Part shown: positions 1 through 11,013 of the stretch, one piece after another
Layout of the letters: each line of letters begins with the position of its first letter
Numbering within the stretch: position 1 is the first letter of the stretch
Assembly: GCA_947475995.1 (NCBI GenBank)
Contig: CANJNI010000019.1
Span: 1-64,000 of the forward strand
DNA: 64,000 bases
Origin: Beijerinckiaceae bacterium
GTDB taxonomy: Bacteria; Pseudomonadota; Alphaproteobacteria; Rhizobiales; Beijerinckiaceae
Direction: 5' to 3'
Made by a program: the position numbers and the translations under genes
Notes under the pieces: model-generated
What the model was told of the DNA's origin: nothing
The model's database searches: none
What the model saw: only the letters and a program-made list of their open reading frames with translations

Positions 1-36
1 AAATTCGAGTTTCCACCTCTAAGTCATTGATAATAG

Positions 37-112
37 TGGTGAGCGCGTCGGGATTCGAACCCGAGACCCTCTGATTAAAAGTCAGATGCTCTACCGGCTG
101 AGCTACGCGCTC
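37..112 (-). tRNA. tRNA-Lys (anticodon TTT)
   Basis: On the minus strand a full cloverleaf can be folded: a 7-bp acceptor (GAGCGCG with CGCGCTC), a D arm, and an anticodon arm TCTGA-CTTTTAA-TCAGA that puts TTT in the anticodon position. The T arm carries GGTTCGAATCC. Discriminator A and a genomically encoded CCA follow (37-40). It lies downstream of the complex I/DUF1467 gene string. Confidence 0.95.
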
Positions 113-181
113 TCACGAGGGTGCGCCTGAGTAGCCCCCCCGGTCGGGCGGGTCAATAGCGCGGGGTGAAAGATCGGGCGA

Positions 182-409
182 TCAGGCGGACCAGTTGATG
201 TAGGTCCACAGCAGTCCGAAGAGGACGGCTGAAATCAGCGTTGTGGCGATAGCCTTCGCCAGCAGGCGAGGCGCGACAGGCGCGCCGGGGTCGGTGCCGC
301 CAGCGTAATCCGCGGCCTCGTGCTGGGAGCGCACGCCGAAGGGCAGCACGGCGAACAGGACGATCCACCACATGGTGAAATAGATCGCGATCCCCATCGG
401 TATGGTCAT
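182..409 (-). CDS. DUF1467 family small membrane protein
   Basis: A 75-residue inner-membrane protein with two predicted transmembrane helices (about residues 5-25 and 50-72) separated by a short loop rich in Gly, Ala and Pro. The N-terminal MTIPMGIAIYFTMWWIVLF block and the PFGVRSQ motif after helix 1 are typical of alphaproteobacterial DUF1467 proteins, whose function is unknown. The ATG at 409 is preferred because a longer in-frame reading would run into the mce gene. It is the last gene of the nuo-birA-rnj-mce string, 34 bases after mce, an order found in many Hyphomicrobiales. Confidence 0.8.
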   Translation of the reverse strand: MTIPMGIAIYFTMWWIVLFAVLPFGVRSQHEAADYAGGTDPGAPVAPRLLAKAIATTLISAVLFGLLWTYINWSA

Positions 410-443
410 GCTTGCGCCCTGCTCAACTCTGCAAAATCTAGGA

Positions 444-848
444 TCACACCTGCTCGAGTTCCACAAGCGTCCCGGCAAAATCCTTCGGGTGCAGGAACAG
501 GACCGGCTTGCCGTGCGCGCCGATCTTCGGATTGCCGTCGCCCAGAACGCGCGCGCCCTTCGCCTTGAGCTGGTCGCGCGCGGCGATGATGTCGGTCACT
601 TCGTAGCAGACGTGGTGCATGCCGCCGTCGGCGTTCTTTTCGAGGAATTTCGCGATGGGGGAATTTTCGCCCAGCGGTTCCAGCAGCTCGATCTTGGTGT
701 TGGGCAATTCGATGAAGACGACCGTGACGCCGTGGTCGGGCTGCGGCGTCGGGCCCGAGACCTTCGCCCCCAGCGTCTCCCGATAAACGGCGCTGGCCCT
801 GGCCAGATCCTTCACGGCGATCGCCACATGATTGAGCCGCCCGATCAT
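444..848 (-). CDS. mce: methylmalonyl-CoA epimerase
   Basis: A 134-residue vicinal-oxygen-chelate protein that interconverts (S)- and (R)-methylmalonyl-CoA in propionyl-CoA metabolism. The paired beta-alpha-beta modules are visible: NHVAIAV near residue 6 (metal His), the IELLEP block near 53, GGMHHVCYEV near 75, and a C-terminal LVELEQV carrying the last metal-ligand Glu. The length is normal for bacterial epimerases. It starts 10 bases after the RNase J stop, so it is probably cotranscribed. The propionyl-CoA made by the MmsA-type dehydrogenase of this window would feed the pathway it serves. Confidence 0.93.
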   Translation of the reverse strand: MIGRLNHVAIAVKDLARASAVYRETLGAKVSGPTPQPDHGVTVVFIELPNTKIELLEPLGENSPIAKFLEKNADGGMHHVCYEVTDIIAARDQLKAKGARVLGDGNPKIGAHGKPVLFLHPKDFAGTLVELEQV

Positions 849-858
849 CCCTGTCTCC

Positions 859-2532
859 TCAAACCATCATCACCAGTACATGCACGACGGGCCGCTTGCC
901 CCAGACGTTGCGCATAGCGCTGCGGATCGCCTTTTCGATGCTTTCGGACACGGCGTCGGCGTCGCGGCGGCGAGGCTTGGGCATGGTGTCGAGGGTCTCG
1001 AAAATGGCGCGGTCGACAATCTGGTCCATCGGCTTGCCCGCCCCGGTGCGGGCCGGAATGCCCTCCATCACCACGTCGGGATCTCCCGCCAGTTCCCCTT
1101 TCGAGGTCATGGCGATGCCGACCGAGATGACGCCCGCGAAAGCCAGCCTGGTGCGCTGGCGGATCGCCTCATCGTCCGAACTGACGATGATGTTGCCGTC
1201 GGTATAGAGCCTGCCGTGCGGAGCCTCGTCGATCAGGCCGGGATTGCCGGGCGCCAGAAGCACGACGTCGCCGTTGGTGGTCTTGATGACCGTCTGCGCG
1301 CCCTGCTCCAGGGCGAATTTGGCATGTTCGGCAATGTGAACCGCCTCTCCATGGGCCGGGATCGCCAGTTTCGGCCGCACCCATTCGTACATCCGGCGCA
1401 CCTCGTCGCGGCGCGGATGGCCGGACGCATGCACGAGGCCGTCGCGATCTGTGATGACCTCGATGCCCTGCCGGGCGAGACCGTTGAGGATCTGGTTGAT
1501 GGACTTCTCGTTGCCCGGGATGGGGCGCGAAGAAAAGATCACCCGGTCGCCCGGCGCCAGCTTGACGCCCGGATGCCCGTCCTCGGCGATGCGCGCCATG
1601 GCGGCGCGGCTTTCGCCCTGCGAGCCGGTGGCCAGAACCACGATCCGGTCGCGCGGCAGGCGCGCATAGGCGTCAGGACCAAGGAAGGGCGGCAGACCGT
1701 CGAGATGGCCGCATTCGCGGGCCACTTCCGCCACGCGCTCCATGGAACGCCCGACGAGGACGCAGCTGCGGCCTGCGGCTGCTGCGGCTTCCGCCACGGT
1801 GCGAAGTCGCGCGACATTCGACGCGAAGGTGGTCACCAGCACGCGGCCCGTCGCAGTGGCGATCAATTCGCGCAACTTGACGGCGACCTCGGACTCCGAC
1901 GGCGATGAGCCTTCGCGCAGTATGTTGGTGGAATCGCAGATCAGCGCCAGAACGCCTTCATCGCCAATCGCCTTGAAGCGCGCCTCGTCGGTCTGCCAGC
2001 CGACGACCGGACCGGGGTCGATCTTCCAGTCGCCCGTATGGACGACCGTGCCGAGCGGGGTGCGGATCGCCAGCGAGCAGCTTTCCGGAATGGAATGAGA
2101 GACCGGCACAAACTCGACCGAGAAGGGACCGAGTTCCAGCGTCGCCCCCGCCCCCACGATATGCAGCGGAACATCCGGAGCGCCGGGCTCCGACAGGCGG
2201 CGGGCCTCCAGCAGGGACGCCGCAAAGCGGGTCGCGTAGACCGGGCAGCCGAGGCGCGGCCACAGATGCGCGATGGCCCCGATATGGTCTTCATGCGCGT
2301 GGGTGATGACGAGACCGAGCAGATCCTTGCGGATGGATTGCGCAAAGGCGATGTCCGGGAGGATCAGTTCGATGCCCGGCAGGTCCGGCCCCGCGAAGGC
2401 GACGCCGAGATCGACCAGAATCCATTTGCGCTTTGCTTTCGGGCCGAAGCCGTAGAGCGCTGCGTTCATGCCGATTTCGCCGAGGCCGCCGAGCGGGAGG
2501 AATACGAATTCGTCGTTCTTGTTGTTGGTCAT
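859..2532 (-). CDS. ribonuclease J (metallo-beta-lactamase/beta-CASP RNase)
   Basis: A 557-residue RNase J family nuclease, a cytosolic 5'-3' exo/endoribonuclease acting in mRNA turnover and rRNA maturation. The N-terminal metallo-beta-lactamase core carries the HxHxDH zinc motif in ITHAHEDHIGA (His78, His80, Asp82, His83), then SHSIPES and HTGDWKID. The beta-CASP insertion (about 215-370) contains TTFASNVARL and ATGSQGE, and HASGHPRRDE supplies the late conserved His. The start ATG directly abuts the birA stop (TGAATG), so the two are translationally coupled. The order birA-rnj-mce after nuoN is conserved in alphaproteobacteria. Confidence 0.94.
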   Translation of the reverse strand: MTNNKNDEFVFLPLGGLGEIGMNAALYGFGPKAKRKWILVDLGVAFAGPDLPGIELILPDIAFAQSIRKDLLGLVITHAHEDHIGAIAHLWPRLGCPVYATRFAASLLEARRLSEPGAPDVPLHIVGAGATLELGPFSVEFVPVSHSIPESCSLAIRTPLGTVVHTGDWKIDPGPVVGWQTDEARFKAIGDEGVLALICDSTNILREGSSPSESEVAVKLRELIATATGRVLVTTFASNVARLRTVAEAAAAAGRSCVLVGRSMERVAEVARECGHLDGLPPFLGPDAYARLPRDRIVVLATGSQGESRAAMARIAEDGHPGVKLAPGDRVIFSSRPIPGNEKSINQILNGLARQGIEVITDRDGLVHASGHPRRDEVRRMYEWVRPKLAIPAHGEAVHIAEHAKFALEQGAQTVIKTTNGDVVLLAPGNPGLIDEAPHGRLYTDGNIIVSSDDEAIRQRTRLAFAGVISVGIAMTSKGELAGDPDVVMEGIPARTGAGKPMDQIVDRAIFETLDTMPKPRRRDADAVSESIEKAIRSAMRNVWGKRPVVHVLVMMV

Positions 2533-3327
2533 TCAGGTTTCCTGTTCGACCCGCAGGGGCTTGCGGGCGCCCGGCAGGAACACGTCGCCCGCTTCAATGA
2601 TGCGGGCTCCCTGCGGCGTCCTGAGCACAAGCCTGCCCTGCTGGTCGATCGTTTCGAAAATGCCTTCGAGATTTTCCTGCCCGACAGAAACACGAATTTG
2701 CCCGCCCACGCCAGCGGCATTGTGCAGCCATGCGGCGCGGATGGCGTCGAAATGATCTCCCCTGCCCCATTTGTCGAGCCAGCGCGCCATTTGCACCGAA
2801 AGAGCCTCGAAAACATCCACGCAATTACAGGAGGCCCCGAGATTCACAAGGTCCTGCGTCCGGTACGCAAGACCTTCGGGATGCGACACGCAATTGACCC
2901 CCATGCCGATCACACACGCAAAGCGTCCGTCAGGAAGCCGCGACCCGCCAAGCAGGATGCCGGCAAGCTTCGCGCCTTCGTGGACAAGATCGTTGGGCCA
3001 TTTAAGCGCCAGACGCGGATCGTTGGCCAGAAACGGACGCACGGCGGAAACGAGTGCCAAGCCTGCGACAAAGCCCAGTTGCGGAGTCCGGGCCAGCGGG
3101 GCCGGATCGACCAGCAAAAGGCTGGCGTAAAGATTGCCGCGCGGGGAAGTCCAGTGGCGACCGTGGCGGCCGCGCCCGCTGGTCTGCTCGCCCGCCACGA
3201 ACCAGCGGCGGTCGGGCGCGTCGAGCATGGCGCGCCGCATGGCTTCGTCATTGGTGGAGCCGATGGTGTCGTGAAACTCGACAGAAAAGCCTGCGGCTTC
3301 GGCGCTTCTTGAAAGCCGCAGGTTCAT
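2533..3327 (-). CDS. birA: biotin--[acetyl-CoA-carboxylase] ligase
   Basis: A 264-residue biotin protein ligase that adenylates biotin and attaches it to the carrier lysine of biotin-dependent carboxylases. The catalytic domain starts near residue 17 (HDTIGSTNDEA). The GRGRHGRHWTSPRGNLYAS region (about 52-70) is the biotinyl-AMP loop, and LKWPNDLV (about 108-115) carries the catalytic Lys. A C-terminal SH3-like domain follows. There is no N-terminal helix-turn-helix, so this is a monofunctional enzyme and not a bio-operon repressor. It lies 5 bases after nuoN and directly upstream of the RNase J gene. Confidence 0.95.
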   Translation of the reverse strand: MNLRLSRSAEAAGFSVEFHDTIGSTNDEAMRRAMLDAPDRRWFVAGEQTSGRGRHGRHWTSPRGNLYASLLLVDPAPLARTPQLGFVAGLALVSAVRPFLANDPRLALKWPNDLVHEGAKLAGILLGGSRLPDGRFACVIGMGVNCVSHPEGLAYRTQDLVNLGASCNCVDVFEALSVQMARWLDKWGRGDHFDAIRAAWLHNAAGVGGQIRVSVGQENLEGIFETIDQQGRLVLRTPQGARIIEAGDVFLPGARKPLRVEQET

Positions 3328-3332
3328 GCCGT

Positions 3333-4766
3333 TCAGAACAACGATTTGGCGGCGGCGGTCGCGGCCGAAACGAGCGGACCGGGGAAGACCCAGTAGAGAA
3401 CCACAGCCGCGCCGGCCAGATACATGACGGCCGTGACTTCGCGGCTGACGCCTTCGAACGGCGCTGCGGGCTCGTCGAGATAGATGATCTTGACGACGCG
3501 CAGATAGTAGAAGCAGGCGACCACGCTCGACAGCATGCCGATGACGGCGAGCGGATAAAGTCCCGCATCAATGGCCGCCGCGAAGGCGTACCATTTGGCG
3601 AAGAAGCCTGCGAGCGGCGGAATGCCGGCTAGCGACAGCATCATCATGGCGAGGAAGAACGCCATGCCCTTGCGGCTGCGCGACAGGCCCGCGAGATCGT
3701 GGATCGACTCCACATATTTGCCGCCCGTGCGCATGGAGAGGATCGCCGCAAACGTGCCGAGCGTCATGACGAGATAGATCGCCATATACATCAGGACGCC
3801 GTTGACGCCCTTCTCGGTGCCGGCCGCGAGGCCCACGAGCGCGAAGCCCATGTGGCCGATGGACGAATAAGCCATCAGGCGCTTGATGTTCGTCTGACCA
3901 ATCGCCGCAAAGGCCCCGATCGCCATCGACAGGATCGACATGAAGACGATGATCTGCCGCCACTGGCCCTCAATGCCGGGGAAGGCGGTGATGATGATCC
4001 GCACTGTCACGGCGACAGCCGCCATCTTGGCTGCGGAAGCGAAGAAGGCGGTGACGGGCGTGGGCGCGCCTTCATAGACGTCCGGCGTCCACATGTGGAA
4101 CGGCACGACCGACATCTTGAAGGCGAGGCCGGCCATGACGAAGACGAGGCCGAAGATGACGCCCAGATGCACGTTGCCTTTGAGGGCAGCCGCTATGCCG
4201 GGGAACGACACAGTGCCGGCGAAGCCGTAAAGCAGCGAGGAACCGTAGAGCAGCATGCCGGACGAAAGCGCGCCGAGCACGAAATATTTCAGGCCCGCTT
4301 CAGACGCGCGCACGTTGTGACGATGGAATGCGGCGATGACATAGAGCGCGAGGCTCATCAGCTCGAGCCCGAGATAGAGCGCAATCAGATTATGTGCGGA
4401 GATCAGCATCAACATGCCGAGCGTGGCGAGCAGCACCAGCACAGGAAATTCAAAAAGGTCGATGCCTTCGCGCGCCATGAATTCACGCGACATGAGCAGG
4501 GAGATCAGCGCGCCGCCGAGCGCCAGCGCCTTCATGAATCGACCGAAAGCGTCGTCGATAAAGGCTCCGTCATATACGAGCGCAGGCTCTTTCAGTTCCA
4601 CGAACATCATCAGGAAGGCGACGCCAAGGATCGCAATCGCCAGTTCGCTGATGATCCAGTCGCGTCCGCCCGACTTGAAGACGCCCAGCATGAGCAGGCA
4701 GAGAGCCCCGATGGCGAGAAGGATTTCCGGGAGGCTGTGCGCAAAGGCGAAGGACAGCGGCGTCAT
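3333..4766 (-). CDS. nuoN: NADH-quinone oxidoreductase subunit N
   Basis: A 477-residue, highly hydrophobic antiporter-like membrane subunit of complex I with about 14 predicted helices. Family features are visible: a conserved Glu in the LALYLGLELMSLALYV helix, a Lys in the AFKMSVVPFHMWTPDVY segment, and KRLMAYSSIGHMGFAL. It takes part in proton translocation at the quinone-proximal end of the membrane arm. It is the last nuo gene, 10 bases after nuoM, and runs on into birA. The length is normal. Confidence 0.97.
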   Translation of the reverse strand: MTPLSFAFAHSLPEILLAIGALCLLMLGVFKSGGRDWIISELAIAILGVAFLMMFVELKEPALVYDGAFIDDAFGRFMKALALGGALISLLMSREFMAREGIDLFEFPVLVLLATLGMLMLISAHNLIALYLGLELMSLALYVIAAFHRHNVRASEAGLKYFVLGALSSGMLLYGSSLLYGFAGTVSFPGIAAALKGNVHLGVIFGLVFVMAGLAFKMSVVPFHMWTPDVYEGAPTPVTAFFASAAKMAAVAVTVRIIITAFPGIEGQWRQIIVFMSILSMAIGAFAAIGQTNIKRLMAYSSIGHMGFALVGLAAGTEKGVNGVLMYMAIYLVMTLGTFAAILSMRTGGKYVESIHDLAGLSRSRKGMAFFLAMMMLSLAGIPPLAGFFAKWYAFAAAIDAGLYPLAVIGMLSSVVACFYYLRVVKIIYLDEPAAPFEGVSREVTAVMYLAGAAVVLYWVFPGPLVSAATAAAKSLF

Positions 4767-4776
4767 GATTTCAGCC

Positions 4777-6287
<1,511 letters not shown>

Positions 6288-6288
<1 letters not shown>

Positions 6289-8267
6289 CAGCGGACGCCT
6301 CCGAGCATGTACCAGGTGATGATGGCCGCCAGACCGATCAGCATCGCAAAGGCGTAATGATAGACATAGCCGGTCTGCAACTTCACGACGCGGTTGGTCA
6401 CGTCAACCACACGGGCTGAAATCCCGTCTGGCCCAAGTCCGTCGATGATCTTGCCGTCGCCGCCCTTCCAGAACAGGCGGCCGAGCCAGAAAGCCGGACG
6501 CACGAAGAGGAAGTCATAGAGTTCGTCGAAGTACCACTTGTTGAGCAGGAAGCGGTACATGAGCGGGTTCTGCCGCGCGATGGCTTTCGGCGTGCCGGGC
6601 GACACGATGTACATGTAGTAGGCCAGCGCAAATCCCAGCACCATCATCACGAAGGGCACGTAAGCAACCACATGCGGAATGGCGTGCATCTCGTGCAGGA
6701 TGTGGTTTGAAGCTCCGGTATAGAGCGACTTCTTCCAGAACTCTTCGACGCCGTGGCCGATGAAGGCGCCGTTGAACACGAGGCCCGCGAAAAGCGCCCC
6801 GAACGCCAGCAAGCTGAGCGGAACCAGCATGACAAGCGGCGATTCATGCGGAGCATGCTCGTGGCCGTGGTCTTCATGCCCATGAGCGTGATGTTCATCG
6901 TGCACGGCGTTGGCGCCGCGCTCGCCGAAGAAGGTCATGAACACCAGACGCCACGAATAGAAGGACGTGAAACCTGCCGCGATGACCGTCATCAGGAAGC
7001 CGTATAGCGCGGCTGAGGAATGCGCACTGCCAGCGAAAGCCGCCTCGATGATGGCGTCCTTGGAATAATAGCCCGCCGTGAACGGAAAGCCCGTAAGCGC
7101 CAGCGTCCCGATGGTCATCATCCAGAAGGTGAAGGGAATCTCTTTCCGCAGGCCACCCATGTTGCGCATGTCCTGCTCGTGGTGCATCGCGTGGATGACC
7201 GAGCCTGCGCCCAGGAACAGCAGCGCCTTGAAGAAGGCGTGGGTGAACAGGTGGAAGATGCCGACCGAATAGGCCCCGAGCCCGAGCGCCACGAACATGT
7301 AGCCGAGCTGCGAGCAGGTCGAATAGGCGATCACGCGCTTGATGTCATTCTGCACCAGGCCAACCGTGGCGGCGAAGAAGGCGGTCGTGGCGCCGACGAT
7401 GGTCACCACCGCAAGAGCGGCGGGCGCCTGCTCGAACAGCGGAGAGAGACGCGCCACCATGAAGACGCCCGCCGTCACCATGGTGGCGGCGTGAATGAGC
7501 GCCGAAACCGGCGTCGGGCCTTCCATGGCGTCCGGCAGCCACGTGTGCAGCAGGAACTGCGCCGACTTGCCCATCGCGCCCATGAAGAGCAGCAGGCAAG
7601 CGACCGTCATGGCATCGGCGTTGAGGCCGAAGATGTGGATCGGCTTGTCTGCAAGACCCGGCGCGGCGGCGAAGACCTGATCGAAAGCCACCGAATTCGT
7701 CAGCATGAACACAAGGAAGATGCCGAGCGCGAAGCCGAAGTCGCCGATGCGGTTCACCACGAAAGCCTTCATGGCCGCAGCATTGGCTGACGGCTTCTCG
7801 TACCAGAATCCGATCAGCAGGTAGGACGCGAGGCCGACGCCTTCCCAGCCGAAAAACATCTGCACGAGGTTGTCGGCTGTCACCAGCATCAGCATCGCGA
7901 AGGTGAACAGCGACAGATAGGCGAAGAAGCGCGAGCGGCTCGGGTCCTCGTGCATGTAGCCAATGGAATAGAGGTGCACGAGCGACGACACGCTGGTGAC
8001 AACGACGAGCATCACGGCGGTGAGCGTGTCGATGCGGAGCGCCCAGTCAATCTTCAGCGCGCCTGACGTGATCCAGTTGCCCAGCACCGGCACGGTGACG
8101 GGCTGATGGCCGAGCCCCACCTCGACGAAAACGATCCATGAAAAGATCGCCGACAGGAACAACAATCCCGTGGTGATGAGTTCGGCAGGACGCGCGCCCA
8201 TCTGGCGGCCGAAGAGACCGGCGATCAGAAAGCCCGCGAGTGGCAGGAAAACGATTGCGCTGTACAT
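6288..8267 (-). CDS. nuoL: NADH-quinone oxidoreductase subunit L
   Basis: A 659-residue distal antiporter-like subunit of complex I, including the long C-terminal lateral helix region. Family signatures include [18 protein letters not shown] (conserved Glu), [20 protein letters not shown] and [20 protein letters not shown]. An extramembrane loop at about residues 455-475 is very rich in histidine ([15 protein letters not shown]). The loop lies between predicted helices, so it should not disturb the proton channel. The function of the loop is not evident. Confidence 0.97.
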
Positions 8268-8273
8268 CGCCGC

Positions 8274-8582
8274 TCAGCCTTTCAGAACGTTGATGTCTTC
8301 AACCGCGATGGTTCCGCGATTGCGATAATAGGTGACGAGGATGGCGAGACCGATGGCGGCCTCGGCGGCCGCGACTGTCAGAATAAAGAGCGAGAACACC
8401 TGCCCGGTCAGATCCCCGAGAAACGACGAGAAGGCCACAAGGTTGATGTTCACCGAGAGCAGGATCAACTCCACGGACATCAGGATGACGATGATGTTCT
8501 TGCGGTTCAGGATGATGCCCATCACGCCGAGCGTGAAGAGGATCGCGGCGACCGAGAGATAATGCGTGAGGCCGATGGTCAT
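8274..8582 (-). CDS. nuoK: NADH-quinone oxidoreductase subunit K
   Basis: A 102-residue membrane subunit of complex I with three predicted helices. The start at 8582 (MTIGLTHYL) fits the family and leaves 10 bases after nuoJ; an in-frame extension upstream would overlap nuoJ and has no family support. Two membrane glutamates needed for proton transfer are present, in [11 protein letters not shown] and in the [10 protein letters not shown] helix. It is followed by nuoL after a 6-base gap. Confidence 0.96.
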   Translation of the reverse strand: MTIGLTHYLSVAAILFTLGVMGIILNRKNIIVILMSVELILLSVNINLVAFSSFLGDLTGQVFSLFILTVAAAEAAIGLAILVTYYRNRGTIAVEDINVLKG

Positions 8583-8592
8583 TCTTCGCTCC

Positions 8593-9207
8593 TCAGACGC
8601 CGGCCCGCGAGGGCGCTTTCTTGAGTTCGACGGCGGTCTTGCGATCGCGCGCATTCTGGTCGGCGATGTTCTGGCGTTTCACGTCGGGCTTGTGGCTCAG
8701 CGTCAGCACGATGGCGCCGATCATGGCGGTGAGCAGCACAAGACCCGCCGCCTGGAAGAAGTAGAAGTGCTTGGTGTAAAGGACGCGGCCCAGCGCGGCC
8801 GTGTTGGAAACATCATCCGGGGCAGGCGCGCTGGCGCTGGCGATGGCGGCGTCCGAAGTCACCCAGCCGGTCATCACCAGCACGAGTTCAATCGCCACCA
8901 TGATGCCGATCAGCGCTCCGATGGGCAGATATTGCAGGAAGCCCTGCTTGAGTTCGGCGAAGTCCACGTCGAGCATCATGACGACGAAGAGGAACAGAAC
9001 CGCCACTGCGCCGACGTAAACGACCACCAAGATCATGGCGAGGAATTCCGCGCCGAGCAGAATGAAGAGACCGGAAGCGTTCACGAAAGCCAGGATAAGA
9101 AACAGCACGGAGTGCACGGGATTGCGCGCCGCGATCACCATGAAGGCCGAAGCGATCATGAGCGTCGAGAACAGATAGAAAAAGGCCGCGGCCACCATCT
9201 CGTTCAT
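8593..9207 (-). CDS. nuoJ: NADH-quinone oxidoreductase subunit J
   Basis: A 204-residue membrane subunit of complex I with five predicted helices. The ATG at 9207 ([14 protein letters not shown]) is chosen because it matches the family N terminus; upstream in-frame sequence overlaps nuoI. The [38 protein letters not shown] stretch contains the conserved pi-bulge helix (TM3). The hydrophilic tail ([15 protein letters not shown]) is of normal length. Confidence 0.96.
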   Translation of the reverse strand: MNEMVAAAFFYLFSTLMIASAFMVIAARNPVHSVLFLILAFVNASGLFILLGAEFLAMILVVVYVGAVAVLFLFVVMMLDVDFAELKQGFLQYLPIGALIGIMVAIELVLVMTGWVTSDAAIASASAPAPDDVSNTAALGRVLYTKHFYFFQAAGLVLLTAMIGAIVLTLSHKPDVKRQNIADQNARDRKTAVELKKAPSRAGV

Positions 9208-9244
9208 CCTCTGCGGCTTCGCCCTTTCGGACGAAGCTGAAATA

Positions 9245-9733
9245 TTACCGGTAGGGAGCGTCCATCGCGATGTTGCGCGCGATTTCACGTTCCCAGCGCG
9301 CGCCGTTATCGAGCAGTCGCTGCTTGTCGTAGTAGAGTTCCTCGCGGGTCTCGACCGCGAATTCCTGGTTCGGCCCTTCGACGATGGCGTCAACCGGGCA
9401 GGCTTCCTGACAGAAGCCGCAATAGATGCACTTCACCATGTCGATGTCGTAGCGCGTGGTGCGGCGCGTCCCGTCATTGCCGCGCGGCGCGGCCTCGATG
9501 GTGATGGCCTGCGCCGGGCAAATGGCCTCGCAGAGCTTGCAGGCGATGCAGCGTTCCTCACCGTTCGGGTAGCGGCGCAAGGCATGTTCGCCGCGGAAGC
9601 GCGGCGAAATCGGGTTCTTCTCGTGCGGATAGTTGATGGTCGACTTCGGCTTGAAGAAATAGCGCATCGAGAGCCAGAAAGCTCCGATGAACTCCTTGAG
9701 GAAAAGCGACCGTGCTGCGGCTTCGAGCTTCAT
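9245..9733 (-). CDS. nuoI: NADH-quinone oxidoreductase subunit I
   Basis: A 162-residue ferredoxin-like subunit of complex I that carries clusters N6a and N6b in the peripheral arm. Two canonical [4Fe-4S] motifs are visible: [16 protein letters not shown] (about residues 62-77) and [16 protein letters not shown] (about 101-116). The N-terminal amphipathic segment ([16 protein letters not shown]) anchors it to the membrane arm. The gene sits between the uncharacterised 80-residue ORF (8 bases upstream) and nuoJ. Confidence 0.97.
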   Translation of the reverse strand: MKLEAAARSLFLKEFIGAFWLSMRYFFKPKSTINYPHEKNPISPRFRGEHALRRYPNGEERCIACKLCEAICPAQAITIEAAPRGNDGTRRTTRYDIDMVKCIYCGFCQEACPVDAIVEGPNQEFAVETREELYYDKQRLLDNGARWEREIARNIAMDAPYR

Positions 9734-9741
9734 GTGTCTAC

Positions 9742-9984
9742 CTATGGGCCGAACGTATCGCCGACGACATAGCCGACGGCCGGCATGACGACGAAGGCGC
9801 CGGCGAGCATTGCGACCTTGATGGGCCGCATCCGCCGTTCGAAATTCCCGATCCCCGCAAGGTCTGCGCCCTGCGCGGTTTCAGCCGCGATGGCGCGGCC
9901 GATCATGCGGGTCACCACGACATATTCGGCCAGCCCGAAACCGAGCCCCGCCAAAGCGCCGATTGTGGCCCCGCTGGCGTCCAT
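9742..9984 (-). CDS. small two-helix membrane protein inside the nuo operon
   Basis: An 80-residue protein of unknown function between nuoH and nuoI. Its ATG overlaps the nuoH stop (ATGA at 9984), a sign of translational coupling; a TTG one codon upstream is also possible. Two hydrophobic segments are visible: about residues 6-27 ([16 protein letters not shown]) and about 56-78 ([19 protein letters not shown]), with a basic ERRMRPIK loop. It is not one of the 14 core complex I subunits. I infer an accessory or assembly role from position only. Confidence 0.75.
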   Translation of the reverse strand: MDASGATIGALAGLGFGLAEYVVVTRMIGRAIAAETAQGADLAGIGNFERRMRPIKVAMLAGAFVVMPAVGYVVGDTFGP

Positions 9985-11000
9985 CAATTCGCCCCGCCCC
10001 AGCCGGTGACCTGCAACACGCCGGCCACCAGGACGACCATGAACAGCGAGATCGGCAGGAACACTTTCCAGCCAAGCCGCATCAACTGGTCATAACGGTA
10101 GCGCGGCACGAAGGCCTTCACCATCGCGAACATGAAGAAGACGAGGCAGACCTTGAGGACGAACCAGATCACGCCCGGCACCCATGTGAAGGGCGCGAAC
10201 GGAATGGGCGAGAGCCAGCCTCCGAGAAACAGGATCGTGGTCAGCGCGCACATGGTCATGATCGCCACATATTCGCCAAGCATGAACAGCATGTAGGGGG
10301 TCGAGGAATATTCGACCATGAAGCCCGCAACGAGTTCGGATTCGGCTTCAACGAGATCGAACGGCGGACGGTTGGTTTCAGCCAGCGCCGAGATGAAGAA
10401 GATCACGAACATCGGGAACAGAGGCAGCCAGTACCACCCCAGCGCCCCGAGGCCTGTGTCCTGCGCGCGCACGATGTCGGTGAGGTTGAGCGATCCGGCG
10501 CAGAGAAGAACCGTGATGATGACGAAGCCGATGGAGACTTCGTAGCTCACCATCTGGGCCGCAGAGCGAAGCGCGGCCAGAAACGGATATTTCGAGTTCG
10601 ACGCCCAGCCGCCCATGATGACGCCGTAAACGCCGAGCGACGAGATGGCGAATATGTAAAGGATGCCGACGTTCAGATCGGCCACGGCCCAGCCGTCCGT
10701 CACCGGGATCACCGCCCATGCGGCGAGCGCCAGCATGCCGGACACGAAGGGCGCCAGGATGAACACGCCCTTGTTGGCGCCCGACGGCAGCACCGGCTCC
10801 TTCAGCACGAACTTCAACATGTCGGCGAAGGATTGCAGCAAGCCCCACGGACCAACGACGTTGGGCCCGCGACGCATCTGCACCGCCGCCCAGATCTTGC
10901 GGTCAGCGTAAAGAATGTAGGCGACGAAGATCAGCAGCGCGACAAGCAGCAGCAGGCTCTTGCCGAGGAGGATAAGCAGCGGGATCAGCCAGTCCGTCAC
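9984..11000 (-). CDS. nuoH: NADH-quinone oxidoreductase subunit H
   Basis: A 338-residue membrane subunit of complex I that forms most of the quinone-access chamber. Hallmarks: [19 protein letters not shown] near the N terminus, the Glu-rich loop with [23 protein letters not shown], and FLGGWLSP. The GTG at 11000 is preferred because GAGGAG lies 9 bases upstream and it begins 13 bases after nuoG; a GTG at 11036 would overlap nuoG by 23 bases. The stop overlaps the next small ORF. Confidence 0.95.
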   Translation of the reverse strand: MTDWLIPLLILLGKSLLLLVALLIFVAYILYADRKIWAAVQMRRGPNVVGPWGLLQSFADMLKFVLKEPVLPSGANKGVFILAPFVSGMLALAAWAVIPVTDGWAVADLNVGILYIFAISSLGVYGVIMGGWASNSKYPFLAALRSAAQMVSYEVSIGFVIITVLLCAGSLNLTDIVRAQDTGLGALGWYWLPLFPMFVIFFISALAETNRPPFDLVEAESELVAGFMVEYSSTPYMLFMLGEYVAIMTMCALTTILFLGGWLSPIPFAPFTWVPGVIWFVLKVCLVFFMFAMVKAFVPRYRYDQLMRLGWKVFLPISLFMVVLVAGVLQVTGWGGAN

Positions 11001-11013
11001 TTGCGTGGGCTCC

